A DNA stretch of 64,000 nucleotides from Tetradesmus obliquus (taxonomy: Eukaryota > Chlorophyta > Chlorophyceae > Sphaeropleales > Scenedesmaceae). Both the position numbers and the translations under genes were made by a program. The notes beneath the pieces are model-generated. The model was given only the letters and a program-made list of their open reading frames with translations, was not told where the DNA came from and searched no databases. Numbering within the stretch: the first letter of the stretch is position 1; the number at the start of each line of letters is the position of its first letter. The stretch is from NCBI GenBank assembly GCA_030272155.1, contig CP126201.1, forward strand, positions 1,346,501-1,410,500. The letters run 5' to 3'. Below, piece by piece: positions 1 to 11,255 of this stretch.

Positions 1-249
1 CGCAGGCCACGTGGTGTGGCTGCTGTCGCTTGATGTAACATTGAGTTGCTCCAATACGTGAACTGAAAGTGGGGCAAGTGACTTACTCTAGGGCGGTAGC
101 TTGCCCACCCCTGTAACAGACCTCTCTCTCGAAGCTATGGAGCGCGCGTTTCCTACCCACGTCCTCTCTTCAGAGCCTGATCTCCCTCTTCTTACTGTTA
201 ATCCCATCTTCATCTCCTTCTTCTCCGACAAGGCCACCATATCATGGTA
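1..249. other. No gene recognised
   Basis: I see no coding exon, RNA gene or repeat that I can support here. The recognisable duplicated block begins at about 250. Confidence 0.5.
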
Positions 250-639
250 CAGGCGCCTAGCACAGCTGTGTTAGGATAGGTGTCGCAGACAACATGCTGG
301 CTGCGTCGGCACTTGCGGCGCAGCGTGCTTCGTGCTGAGTTGAGAACACAGCGGACCGCAGCCTGCGGCAAAAGAACAGTGTTGCTGCTGCATCTCTTGG
401 ACGCAGTTCCTGTTTCGGAACGTTGGACACCACTACAAAAGATGCGGTTGCATGCACCACATGATCAACTGACACTGTTGATGGCATCACGCACGTTTGC
501 ACCCCACTGGGCCAGTCACCCCCAGCTTATGTGCATAACTGCAACTGGTAGGGTTTGGTACCCAACTCAATGCTGCCCTGCCAAAGGGCACAAACTGGCC
601 CCGATACAGTACTGGCCAAAGGCAGGTTGTAATGTGAGT

Positions 640-1290
640 GATCACACAGCAGCAGAGCCTGCTGCTTTTCAAGGACGCACAGACGCGCAATTCAACAGCA
701 GCAGCTGCTGCTGCTGCAATAACAGAATCGCCTCACTCCTCCCACTATGGCTCACATGCACCAAACCCCCAGCCCAGCCGCCAGCCCACGCATAGCTGCC
801 GCCAAACTCCAATGCTGACCTGTCATAATACGTCACAAGCTGCCCTCAGCACAAGAATGACCAGAGAAATGACATTGTGTCAATGCTGAAGCAGCAGCAC
901 AGCCTGCTGCGTCTTAAAGACGTACGGACAGCGCAGGCTAACAGCAGCAGCAGCAGCTGCTGCTGCTGCTACGATGAAAGAACAGTTGCTCAGCTGCAGT
1001 TACAGAGCAACAGATGCTGCCACAATAATCCAACAGCCTACTCCTCCCACTGCGGCTCACAAACAACTCCATCCACTTTCCTGTTTCTATTTTTGATGAC
1101 CACATTCCTGTCTTTCACCTCCGCCAGCTCACACGCATAACTGCCACCAAACAAGTGCTGACGTGTCGAATGACGTCACTTCTACTCGCGCCACTCCGCC
1201 GTCGCCTTCATTGTTGCATGTCTTGCTGAAACAGCAGCAGAGCCTGCTGCGTCTAAAAAGACAGCTGTTCCAAGAGCAGCAGTAGCAGCC
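640..1290 (-). repeat. Copies of cyclase terminal exon beyond its stop
   Basis: Two degenerate units (around 640-890 and 890-1230) repeat the arrangement of 1230-1430: a CAGAGCCTGCTGC lead, a CTCCTCCCACT box matching the terminal codons, and an ACGCATAGCTGCC(A/G)CCAAACTCC box matching the part that encodes FGGSYACELAAG. They lie downstream of the stop codon in gene orientation, so they are 3'-edge copies of the terminal exon. The other duplicate shows the same kind of array at 19650-20560. Confidence 0.7.
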
Positions 1291-2047
1291 TCACTCCTCC
1301 CACTGCGGCTCACACACCAGCCCTTCACTCACACTCTCATCATCAACCCCAGCCGCCAGCTCACATGCATAGCTGCCACCAAACTCCAGCGCTGACCTGT
1401 CAAATGACGTCACTTCCACCAGCTTCCCCCATTCGTAACACTCTGCAGTCGCCTTTGCAGAATACGACTCCACCGAATGCGGCACAAAACCGCCGCGCGT
1501 GGGGCCGCCCACTTTGCTGAAGGTTTTAGGGTTTGCCTGGATCTTGAGGACTAGGGTTCTGGGGACCAGGGTTGTGCTGATCTGGCGTGCTGTGACAATG
1601 ATCAGGCCTTGATCTGGCTGTATGTTGGTGCTGAAGAGGGTGGGGCTCTGCGGCTTGAAGTGCCAGGTGCGCTGCCTGGAGCTGTACCTACAGCAGCGGC
1701 AGCAGCAGCAGTGGAGCGACAACCAGTTGCATTGACAGTAACTGCCATGGCTACGCTCGGCTACAGTCGCGATTGCAAACGAACACATTGCCAGTGGTGC
1801 AGGTGTTGCACATCATCATGCTGTCAGTGCACCCATCCATCAGTTCACAATGCACCGCTGTGGGGTCCAGTCTAATCAACACAAACAACGGCCCACCCCA
1901 TCAGCAGCGCGCAGGACAGCGGCACAGGTAGCTTGTCCATGTTGAGGGTGGGCAGCATATTGCAGATTGGTGCTGCATGATTCAATGCAATATCTCTGGC
2001 CTTTCGCCGTATCGCCTTGTTACAGTGTCTATGCCTGGCCTGATATA

Positions 2048-2145
2048 TCCCGTATCACGCCGGGTAACTCCATATCCCCCCGGGTATCTCCATATCACCC
2101 CGGGTATCTCCATATCGTGCCGGGTAACTCCGTATGGTGCCAGGT
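2048..2145. repeat. Short tandem repeat, about 20-21 bp unit
   Basis: Four to five imperfect copies of CGGGTA(A/T)CTCCATATC plus 3-5 variable bases. It lies in the inserted segment of copy A and codes for nothing I recognise. Confidence 0.8.
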
Positions 2146-3075
2146 GATCCCACGACACCCCAGACACCCATGGTGCAAACAAACAATGCAGACCAGACAA
2201 TCATGCCTAGCAAATCAAGCAAAGCAAGCCTATCAAATGGTGATGCCCAGCAAATGGGAATGCACAGCAAACCATGGCCAGCAACACCAAGTGCAGCAAA
2301 TCAAGATGCGCATTGCACCATGCAGCGCTGCACGTCACAGCAAATCATATGCCGTCTAAAAGCCTCACTCATCATCGTCATCCAGCAGCACAGCACGCCT
2401 GCGCCTGAGACCACCACCACCAACCGCTTCAGCAGCCATCATCATGCCGCCTGCGCCTGGCACTACCTGCTGCTGCTGCTGCATCATGCGGCCTCCATTG
2501 AAATGCTGCTGAGGTGGCTGCCAGGCACCGCCAGGAGCCATCATCATGCCGCCTGCGCCGGCCACTTCATGCTGGTGCTGCATCATGCTGCCTCCACTAA
2601 ATTGCTGCTGAGGTGGCTGCCATGCACCGCCAGGAGCCATCTGCATGCCACCACCTCCTGGTAGGTTAAAGGTGAAGTTGTACACGGGTGCAGCGCTGTA
2701 CCCACATGGCGCATACTGAGGGTGCATGCCAGGCAGGTGTGGCTGCACAGCAGGCTGCATCTGCATCTCGGGGTTGTAGTAGGTGGCAGGGTGGGGTGCG
2801 GGCATGCGCTGTGCGGGTGCAGCGGCTCACAGTTGATGTCTGCAAGGTGCCTGTCAGTGTTGACGGTGTTGAAATGCCGAAGGATGCTGTTGACATGCCC
2901 GATGAGTGCGTCCCTCTTGTATTCTTCGCCATTCTGCTGGCGCGCCTGTTTGGCAGCATGGGCAGCAGCAGGAACAGCAGCACGACAGGTCAGCATGTGT
3001 TGTGTTGGTGGCATGCAGGGCATGTGCATGCTGTGAAGCCCATATGGTTGAGATAAGTGTAAGCAACGTGTGTAA

Positions 3076-3215
3076 AGTGTGTTTGGGGCTGTCTGCAGCT
3101 GGATGTGCAGTTTCCTGCAAGCAGCCAGATGACCTGTAGTGCTGGCCAGCACTACAGGTCATCTGGCTGCTTGCAGGAAACTGCACATCCAGCTGCAGAC
3201 AGCCCCAAACACACT
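3076..3215. repeat. Perfect spacerless palindrome, 140 bp
   Basis: The two 70-base arms are exact reverse complements around the centre between 3145 and 3146, with no spacer. The match stops at 3075/3216. The right end overlaps the next palindrome by 4 bases. Confidence 0.95.
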
Positions 3216-3377
3216 AGAGTTCGTGCAGCTGGTGGCTGAATATGTGCTGGTGGTGAGTGAGGGGCTGAATTTAGATGCAGGACTGCCTGGACCATGGTCC
3301 AGGCAGTCCTGCATCTAAATTCAGCCCCTCACTCACCACCAGCACATATTCAGCCACCAGCTGCACGAACTCTAGTG
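3212..3377. repeat. Perfect spacerless palindrome, 166 bp
   Basis: Two 83-base arms mirror exactly around the centre between 3294 and 3295 (CCATGG). The right arm is the natural minus-strand continuation of the P-loop exon; the left arm is its fold-back copy. It overlaps the previous palindrome over CACT (3212-3215). Confidence 0.95.
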
Positions 3378-5089
3378 GCTGCATGTCTTCAATTGGTGTG
3401 TTGATGCCCTTCATCTGCGTCAGCCAGCTGGTGATGCTCCTGTCAGCTGACTTGTTTGTGCGCAGCGTGTTGGCATTGCGTGTGACGCTGTTGGCTTTGG
3501 GTGCGCCCCAGAGGTCGTTGCCGAGTTCCTTTGAAATGGCATTGATAAGGGTGGTTTTGCCTGCGCCTGAAGCGCCGGCACACACGAAGGTGCTGTTGTG
3601 TCGCTTCAGGGTGAGGTCGGACAGGAGGCGTTGCTCCTGCGAGGCTGTGGTCTCGTCTTCGTTCACCATCTGTAAAAAGTAATAATTTCGATGAGCGAAC
3701 TGATGCAGGTGAGCCTTCACAGTGCTGGTTTGTGAAGCCGAGCAGCAGACCGAAGGTGCGTACCTGCTCGCATCCAGTCGTGTCCTCCTTGTTTTCGTCC
3801 AGCTGAAACTGTTGCTCCGCAGCGTCTTGACTTGCTGTCTTAATGGGATGGCACCAATCGACAAACTAGGAGTACTCGTCCTCAGCGTATGGGTCTTTGT
3901 AAACGTGGTACAGCCTTCTATCAATCCACTGCTGATAAACAGGAGAGCCGTTACCAGGTGGGTGCGCCATCGAAACAATGATGAGCTGCAGTGGTCGTCG
4001 AAGTAAAGTCAAACGTGCTTGTGACAAGTAACCGATAGCGGTGGTGTGGTTTAGCGTGGGAGCGACGCAGCAGCAGCCGGTGCGTCCGACTGAAATAATA
4101 TTATGTATTTACAAATTGTTATTAACGTCAAAGCTGCTCAATGTTTCGGTGCGTGGCGAAAGGCACCGTGCCCGGTCAACAGTTGATGTGGTTCAGTGTG
4201 CAGTGTTGCTGTGCACCCCGTGGAAAGACACCCAGTCCGACGAGACCCTGAAGTTGTTACATTCAGCTGTAATAGCTGTCATGCATGGAGGTTGTGTTGC
4301 TTGCGGTTGAGTTGTGCATGAGGATTGTGGCACCCTGCTGCTCTGGCAGCCAGCGGCAGGGTGCTCCAGGCCGGAGATATATCACACATCTGGGGAGATA
4401 TCTGGTACATCACACAGCAAGCTGTTCAGCCAGCAGATTCACGTTCTGCAGCGCCACACGCCTGGATGCAATCATGTGTGTAAAGTCAAGCAATCAATCA
4501 ATTACACGTTTTTCTAGCAAGTGGTGAACCCAGAGGAGGGAGCCACTCCCAAACCACCTTAGGTGATTCCTAACCAGTGAGTGCAAACCCACAAGCCAGG
4601 GCCAGATACGGCCAAAACCTTGAAGACAACAGCACTTGCTTGGCATGTCTGTCAATCGCTGATGGCCCTGAGCTGGACCAATCATGTGTGTGAAGTAAAC
4701 CATGCAAATCTGCGCATGTGTGGCGCGATCCAAGGCCTGCTCACCCCATGAGCAGCGCGTTGGGCAGCGGCACCGGCAGCTTGTCCATGTTGAGAGTGGG
4801 CAGCACGCCACCCGACAGGCAGAACTGAGCCTGTGGCAGCAGCAGCAGCAGTGGCAGCAGCAGCATAAGGTGTCGCCGTCATTGTGCCAAATCACTGGAT
4901 AGCATACCAGCCATTGCCAGTGCTGAGCAGCATTACCGGTGCTACCTGCCGTGCATGGGTATCCCAGTTGTACAACAGGTGTACCAGGTGCAAGTCATGC
5001 GGACTAAAAGCAAGTCAGTTATATTTCACGCGCAAGAGGAGGGCAGTAATAGGCCCGGGGAGGGCCTGACAGGCAACACACACGGAGTA

Positions 5090-5452
5090 AAGGTTGCAGG
5101 TTCGCCTCTGCATCAGAAGCCTGCTGCAACACTATTTCCTGCCTTGGTGGGGAGACTCCATAAACTGGCACCATAAATGCACCATAGATGGGCAAAACCA
5201 GTATGATGTTAGCAACAACATGGTTATTGCAGGACGGCGCACCTCTGCATCAAAGCCTGCTGCAGTGCTGATGTCAGGCTTGGTGTCGCCACATTACACA
5301 TGGGCGAAATCAGCATGCAAACAACAAGATGCTTATTGCAGAACTGCTCAACTCTGCATCAAAGCCTGCTGCACTGCTGCTGTCCGGCTTAGTGACAGTT
5401 GCACTGCAACCATGCAGTTTCAAATTTGAATATCTTGCTGATGCAGGCTCAC
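5090..5452 (-). repeat. 3'-edge copies of a cyclase exon (copy A)
   Basis: Segments around 5095-5150, 5238-5290 and 5348-5395 repeat the CTCTGCATCAAAGCCTGCTG end of the exon at 5453-5531 together with its donor. All lie downstream of the exon in gene orientation. Copy B has matching extra copies at about 21465-21510 and 21558-21610. Confidence 0.85.
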
Positions 5453-6059
5453 CTCTGCATCAAAGCCTGCTGTAGTGCTGCTGTCCGGCTTGGTGGAGAA
5501 GCCTTACGACCAGACAAAGGAGCGGGGGAAGCTGTGCGGCATGGCGGCAGTGCGTAGCAGAACAACAACACAGCAACAGCAGGAGCAGCAGGAGCAGCGG
5601 CACTGCTGTTGGTGCAGTGGTGGCTGGATCTGTTGTGTGTCAAAACACAGTTCCAGCGAGTGGTGCTGCAAGCTGGCTGCTGGGTGCATTTGTGCGGCAG
5701 CGCCTAGAGCAGCTGCAAAAATCCAGTGCAGGTTCAAGATTGCATCACTGCTGGCATGTGATTAAAACCGCGCTTCTCTCTCTATGAATCTTCATTCTGT
5801 GCTGCTTTATTGCTGCAGGGTTCCTTTTCCGCCGGAGCTCCCGCTCTGGCGAAGCCGCCTCAACAGCAGCAGCACCCGGTTGATTGTCTCGCCTGAGTGC
5901 TGCCAGCGGCGCCAGCAGCAGCGGCAGCACAGCAGCAACCCCGGCAGACCTTAGCGCCCCAGGAGCAGCAGCAGCAGCAGCAGCAGGAACAGCCAGCAAT
6001 GCAGCAGCAGCAGTGCATGGGTTGCCGCGATGGCAGCAGCAGGAGCAGCGCTAGTACTA

Positions 6060-6993
6060 TGTGCTGACGTGTGGCCTGCTGGCTGGAATGATGGTGGTGG
6101 CTGTGGCAGCGAGTAATATTTGGGAGGTGCTGAGCGCAGTTGGAGACCTGGCCAGCACCATACATGTGGGTAGCTGTTACTACCTCTTATTGCATGTTAT
6201 ATTTAGGTTAGACGTCGTCAGTGGCAGCGAGCAACATCTGGGAGGTGCTGAGCGCAGTTGGAGACCTAGCCAGCACCATACAGGTGAGCAGCTGTTACTA
6301 CCTGTTATTTTGTATGTATTTTGGGTTGGAAGCCCTCAGTGGCTGCCAGCAATAATTGGGAGGTGCTGAGCGCAGTTGGAGACCTGGCCAGCACCATACA
6401 GGTGGGTGCTGGTTAATACATGATATGTCTTATGCCACTTTTGTGGCCGTCATTTGTGGCAGCGAGCAACATTTGGGAGGTGCTGAGCGCAGTTGGAGAC
6501 CTGGCCAGCATACAGGCGAGTGGCTGTCACCCACTATCTTCAATCCGACCTGTATGGAGCTGGCCAGGTCTCCAACTGCGCTCACTCCTGTGGGGCGCGG
6601 GGCCGATGGCGACGTTGCTATGGCTTAAATGGTAACATGATGATGATGACTATCTTCAATCTTTTTGTGATGAAACTGCCTGCTTACTTCCTGGGCGATC
6701 AGTTCCCTTGCTCGCCTACACACCACGTAACAGCAGGTCAAGCGTGACACCAAGCCGGCTGCTGCTGCTGCCGCTGCTGCAGCATACTTGTGCACTGGTG
6801 AATCTGTACTGCCGCGTCTCCTGCCGCCGGCCTACACACCACGCACAATCAGGTCAAGCGTGACACCAACTTGGCTGCTGCTGCTGCTGCTGCTGCTGCA
6901 TACTTGTGCACCGTTGTTTCTGTACTGCCACATCTCCTGCCGCAGGCCGTTGCAATGCCTGGGCTGATAGCGATGGTGCTGGCAGTGCGGAGC

Positions 6994-7088
<95 letters not shown>

Positions 7089-7350
7089 CACTGCCGCAGA
7101 ACAGCAGCAGCAGCAGCAGGATCGGTTGTCGCCACAGTCAACGGCAGGCGCTCAAATCATCAAGCCAGCAGGCAGTAGTTGCAGCAGCAGAAGAGGCAGG
7201 GGTTGCAGCTGCAAGCTGCTGCTGCAGCTGCGCTGTGATGAACCCCTCGTACAGGAGCTGCTGCTGCAAGCTGTACATTATGTTAGTGGCTCATTTGTCG
7301 TCGCTTTGGGACTGGCTCTGTTTGCCAATGGCATTTACCAGCGTGTGTAA
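6060..7350 (+). CDS. Unresolved plus-strand gene with repeated exon
   Basis: I do not recognise the family. Four head-to-tail copies (6107-6170, 6226-6282, 6345-6402, 6462-6515; period about 118) encode SNIWEVLSAVGDLASTIQ or close variants and mostly end in a GTG(A/G)G-like donor. Two further acceptor-edge copies at about 6738 and 6853 start GTCAAGCGTGACACCAA (VKRDT) after an AG. The second opens into a frame through a long Ala tract (29 CAG codons, 6998-7084) to a tail containing EPLVQELLLQAVHYVSGSF and a hydrophobic end, with a stop at 7350. Joining the two parts in phase gives a plausible C-terminal half. No start is identifiable, and the 5' limit is arbitrary. Confidence 0.35.
6556..6588 (-). 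repeat. Inverted copy of the 6.1-kb exon
   Basis: GCTGGCCAGGTCTCCAACTG and the bases after it are the reverse complement of part of the four direct copies just upstream. It is the only inverted member of that array. Confidence 0.85.
6998..7084 (+). repeat. (CAG)29 microsatellite
   Basis: An uninterrupted CAG run, the longest in the window. In the possible gene at 6060-7350 it is read as GCA, giving poly-Ala. Confidence 0.95.
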
Positions 7351-8393
7351 TCACCATGGCTCTGCCGTGCAACGCTGCACCATTGGCAGGGATGATGAAT
7401 AATCCGTGATGTTTTGTACCATATGGGCCTCTCATCAGCCCCTGGTATGAATTCACACTCCTAATGCTTTTTAGAAGTGGAGCACGTTTTCTATGATCGG
7501 GAAGTGGCGAAATAGGGCAGTTAAGTATGAGCAGGCAATGGGGTAACATCATTGATGTTAACAGTGAACCCAGTTGAAGTCGATACAATAGTGAAATGGA
7601 CAATTGTCTGGTCTCAAGCTCTGTCAGACATCCAGCAGCTGCTGCGGCACCGAACATACAGTCAACCCTGCTGAGTCAGGCTGCACCAAACATTGGATAA
7701 TACAGCCCAACACTATCATCATGGCCAGGACAACCAGCAGACTAGCTGTACAGTTGTACTTACTGTAATGCACATGGCGGAACACTCTATCAAACACAGG
7801 CAACTTTCGCCAGAACACCAGGCTGCAAACTCTGCAGTCGGCTCCATTGCCGGCAGTTGCAGAGTGTAGTAAAACTACTGCCAAGCAAAAATATCTGCAT
7901 GCATCCTGTACAGCCGCTGTGCGGCACAGCCTTGTTCAACGTACCCATGATCGGCCTGCACAATCACGCGCTACAGGCAGAGCTGCAACCTGCACAGCTG
8001 GACAAATTCAACAGAAGAGCAGAGCATCGTGTCTGTACCTTGTTGCAACAGACTTGAGCAAAGCAAAACTCATGCTGGCAACAACTTGACTGCAGTCGCA
8101 ATGCTCACCTGCAATCAACACTCTGCACGGTCAAACACGTGAAACATTGCAGCACGCTTGTGTCAACATGCAGCACAGCCTAATGTAACATGGCGCCTGG
8201 CGACATGAGGCAGCGGGGTAGGCAAAGTAACAAACTGGCAGATGCATTCTTTTTCGCAGAATAGAGGCAGCTGTCACAAGTACAACACGTGACAGCCTGC
8301 AATCAAGAGGTACAACGCGCACAGCCCCATACAGCTGTCGAGCCATTGAAATACATGACGATGTCCAGCAGCAACTGTTGCAGCCAGATGCGC
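7351..8393. other. No gene recognised
   Basis: Only short unrelated open frames are present, with no splice pattern or motif that I can support. Confidence 0.5.
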
Positions 8394-8582
8394 ATAATAA
8401 CCCCTCTTAACAAGAGTCTCATGATAACCCCTCTTAACAAGAGTCTCATGATAACCCCTCTTAACAAGAGTCTCATGATAACCCCTCTTAACAAGAGTCT
8501 CATGATAACCCCTCTTAACAAGAGTCTCATGATAACCCCTCTTAACAAGAGTCTCATGATAACCCCTCTTAACAAGAGTCTC
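8394..8582. repeat. 27-bp minisatellite, seven copies
   Basis: Seven essentially identical copies of a 27-bp unit containing ATAACCCCTCTTAACAAGAG. Each unit has a small inverted repeat, CTCTT-AAC-AAGAG. The length is a multiple of three, so both strands stay open (ITPLNKSLM per unit on plus), but I see no gene around it. Confidence 0.95.
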
Positions 8583-9792
8583 AAACTGCCTGAATCATGC
8601 ATGCTGCTGTGGCAATGGCAAAAATCCAAAATTTGGTCAAACCTTCTTACCACAGACGGTTGCAAAGCTGTAAAGCAGCTAGCAGGGACCTGGTAAGCAT
8701 ATAAGACAGCAACTACCAACCCTTCAGTAAAACCAATGCCAGCCGGAGGTCCTGATGCGAGGCACAACAACGCCACGACAGCAATGATACGGGTTGTCAC
8801 AACACAGTTGTGCATCAATCCTCCTGTGTAGCAGCTGCAGGTCATGAACTGCCAACACGACATGCCTGTATTGCATTTCCTATCTCACTACAAGGCAGCC
8901 ATTAACGCATTTGCTGACATGGCTACACAGCGGCAACACAGTGCAACGCAAGACTGGTTGATGACGACATGAGCAAAGCCTGCCTCATCATACAGCGCAG
9001 CAGGCTGTTGCTGTGCTCTTGACATGCAAGCTTGCAAGAGCAAAGCACCGCCTCAATTTAGTCACTTGGTGACGTCCCTCAGCCACACAACTGCAGCTAC
9101 GAAGGGCGCTGTCCTCAGCTGAGCAGCAGCTAAGCAAGACAAAAGCAAAATGACACCTAACACAGCAAAACAGCATAAAAACAGCACAGCCCAGAATCAA
9201 GCCGCCGCGTGCTGCGGCCGCTCCATGTGCACACCACAACCTGCAACACGACCGACACAACGTTTCAGCTTGGCAACGCACAGCAACACACAACCATCCA
9301 GGCCCGACCTCAAGCACCTCAAGCACGCTGCTCACTTCATGCAGCTGCCCTTTCCTCCTGGCCCTGATCCTCCAACTGCTCTGGTGATCTGCCTGATGAT
9401 CCGCATCATGATCAACCTGATAAACACTGAACCGCCAGCCATTCGCCTGATCATCCGCCTCAAGATTCCATGTTCCATGCTGCACACTTCATGCAGCCAA
9501 CTCCTAACATTCCAAATGATCTTCCACCTCTGAAACACCACATGGATTCAACAGACATACTGCAGTCAGTGCCGAAAGCGCCGCTGCCCACTCCTGCCGC
9601 TGCCCACTCCTGCCGCTGCCCACTCCTGCAGCTGCCCACTCCTGCAGCTGCCCACTCCTGCAGCTGCCAAATCAGACTTCAGGCCAGCACACTCTGCTGC
9701 TGCTGCATCCTGTACATTGCTGAAGCCTCCATATGCCCTTTGGCACCTGCAGCAGCAGCACCTTTGCAAACGTCCGCCACCCCTGCTCCCCC
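8583..9792. other. Intergenic; contains a 16-bp tandem repeat
   Basis: No gene recognised. At 9583-9662 a 16-bp unit (CGCTGCCCACTCCTGC, later AGCTGCCCACTCCTGC) is repeated five times. The segment lies downstream of the probable end of the AP2 gene and may be its 3' UTR. Confidence 0.6.
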
Positions 9793-10044
9793 TCAACTGT
9801 CCTCAGCGTCATCATCACTTTCATTACTTCCGGCAGCGTCCCCGCCCGTCTCATCAGCACTAGCACCGGCAGCAGCTGGCCCAGCTGCTGCTGCTGCCGC
9901 CGTGAGGCATGCCATCCTCCTTGCTCACAGAAGCATTGCCGGCAGCTGCTTCTGCCGCTGCAGCGTTCTGCAGTGCCTGCAGAGCTGCAGCAGCAGGCAG
10001 CCTAGACGTCCCAGATCCAGCCGGCGACAGCGGATTAAACAAGC

Positions 10045-10075
<31 letters not shown>

Positions 10076-11221
10076 CGAAGATGGCGGCGATGCACCCACT
10101 GCTGCTGCTGGGGTTGCTGCTTCAGGCGATGCAAGCTGATTGCTGCTGCGAGGCAGAGGGGGTTGCATGCTGGTGCTGCCCCCCATGGGAGGATAGGAGA
10201 AGGACCTCTGCTGCCAGCTTGCTCCCCTGCTGCTGCTGCTGCTGGTGTCGCTGCTGCTTTGGGTGGTGGGTGCTGGCAAGGCGTGGTGGTCAGCTGCAGG
10301 GTTGAAACGTGCTGCTTTGCATGCTGCCTTACCTCTCCTTCCAGCCTGCTGCTGACACCTCCCACGGGTGCATTGGCCATCACTGTCAGCACAGCAGCGG
10401 CAGCAGCAGTGCACTCAGAAGGTAGGCTGAAAGCAGAGGTCGCATAGCTATGCTGGCGGGATGCCCCTAGCTGTACAAGTGTTGCTGAGTGTTGGTCGGC
10501 CTGCTGGGATTGCTTCTGCGCTGCTGCTGCTGCTGGGGTTGTGTCAGCAGCAGCATTTGCAGGGTTTGGCTCCTCAGCTGCAGCTTCAGTTGCTGATGGT
10601 GCTGCTAAGCCAGCTGTGCCAGTTTCAGCAGCTGCAGGAGCAGCCGGTGCTGCTGGCTGATCTGTTATATATATTCTGCAACTGGGGTCGAGGCACGGCC
10701 AACTGCTGTAGCCTGCTGCTGCAGCGCCGCCTGCTGCTGCTGCAGCTTTTCATGCAAGTTGCTGACTGTCTTGCCAGCTACTGCTGCAGCTGCTGCTGCT
10801 GCCGCTGCTGCAGCCGTAGGTGACGCTGCAGCTGCTGCTGCAGCTGTTAGGCCGGCAACAGTGGCAGCAGCTGGCTCCAACTTGAGTGCTGCTGGTGCTG
10901 CTGCAGCTGCTGTATTTGTCACACCTTGCATGCCGCTGTTTGCTGCTGCTGCTGCTGGCAGCATGCCACCACCAGCAAGTGGTGTTGCTGGTGTTGCTGC
11001 TGCTGCTGCTGCTGCCGCCGATGCAGGTGCAGGAGAGAACAGTGGCAGCAGTGGTGTGCTGTTACCTGCTGCTGCAGCAGCAGCAGCAAACTCTGAGTTA
11101 CTCAGCTACTGCTGCCAGGTGAAAGCCCTGCCTCCGGCTGCTACTGCTGCTGCCAGAGCCGCTGCAGTTGCCTCCTCTGCTGCAGCAGCAGCGGCAGCAG
11201 CAGCTCCTGCCTTGTCACTAT

Positions 11222-11255
<34 letters not shown>

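Larger units (their letters stand above)
2365..3980 (-). pseudogene. P-loop protein fragments, rearranged
   Basis: Several minus-strand stretches read like protein but do not form one intact gene. An exon starting at about 3670, just after a TTTTTACAG acceptor, encodes a Walker A motif (GASGAGKTTLINAIS) followed by polar sequence and LEFVQLVAEYVLVV, and then runs into the palindromes at 3076-3377. Beyond them, about 2830-2950 encodes EEYKRDALIGHVNSILRH and 2365-2805 encodes a Met/Gly/Gln-rich tail with two GG(M)MMAPGGAWQPPQQ-type repeats and an acidic end. The first part could be a nucleotide-binding domain. I cannot name the family or say whether the pieces were one gene. The whole lies in DNA that copy B lacks, so it arrived after or during the duplication. 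It looks degenerate, with a few breaks. Confidence 0.5.
1291..5531 (-). pseudogene. Partial tocopherol-cyclase-like gene, broken duplicate
   Basis: Three exons of the cyclase-like gene at 20566-24046 are present with exactly the same lengths: 5453-5531 (79 nt), 4745-4830 (86 nt) and 1291-1687 (397 nt). Splice sites are kept. The first of these carries an in-frame TAA at 5504-5506 where the intact copy has CAA (Gln in SFVWSQG), and the first three exons of the gene, with the WFEGWY and EKNWGG motifs, are absent. A second, truncated copy of the 86-nt exon lies at about 1888-1960, so this exon flanks the 2.7-kb insert. The terminal exon remains open and very similar to its intact partner, which suggests a fairly recent duplication. 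It is a host-gene pseudogene and no product is expected. Confidence 0.85.
250..5790. repeat. Segmental duplication, copy A
   Basis: This block matches 19302-21990 in the same orientation. Shared landmarks are the GGCGCCTAGC start, the GCAGCGTGCTT segment, the terminal-exon copies, the complete cyclase terminal exon, and the exons at 4745-4830 and 5453-5531. By eye the similarity is high but far from perfect. Copy A is longer because about 2.7 kb (about 1961-4730) is inserted between two copies of one exon. Similarity fades near 5790, before the first three cyclase exons, so the duplication carried only the 3' half of the gene. Confidence 0.85.

Noticed and set aside
3712-3980. Reassigned TAG codon in the P-loop fragment
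   Set aside because: Chlorophycean mitochondria read TAG as Leu, but this DNA has spliceosomal-type junctions and other genes here use TAG as stop (dioxygenase), so simple decay is the better explanation.
8394-8582. CRISPR array
   Set aside because: The units are contiguous 27-bp repeats without unique spacers, in eukaryotic DNA.
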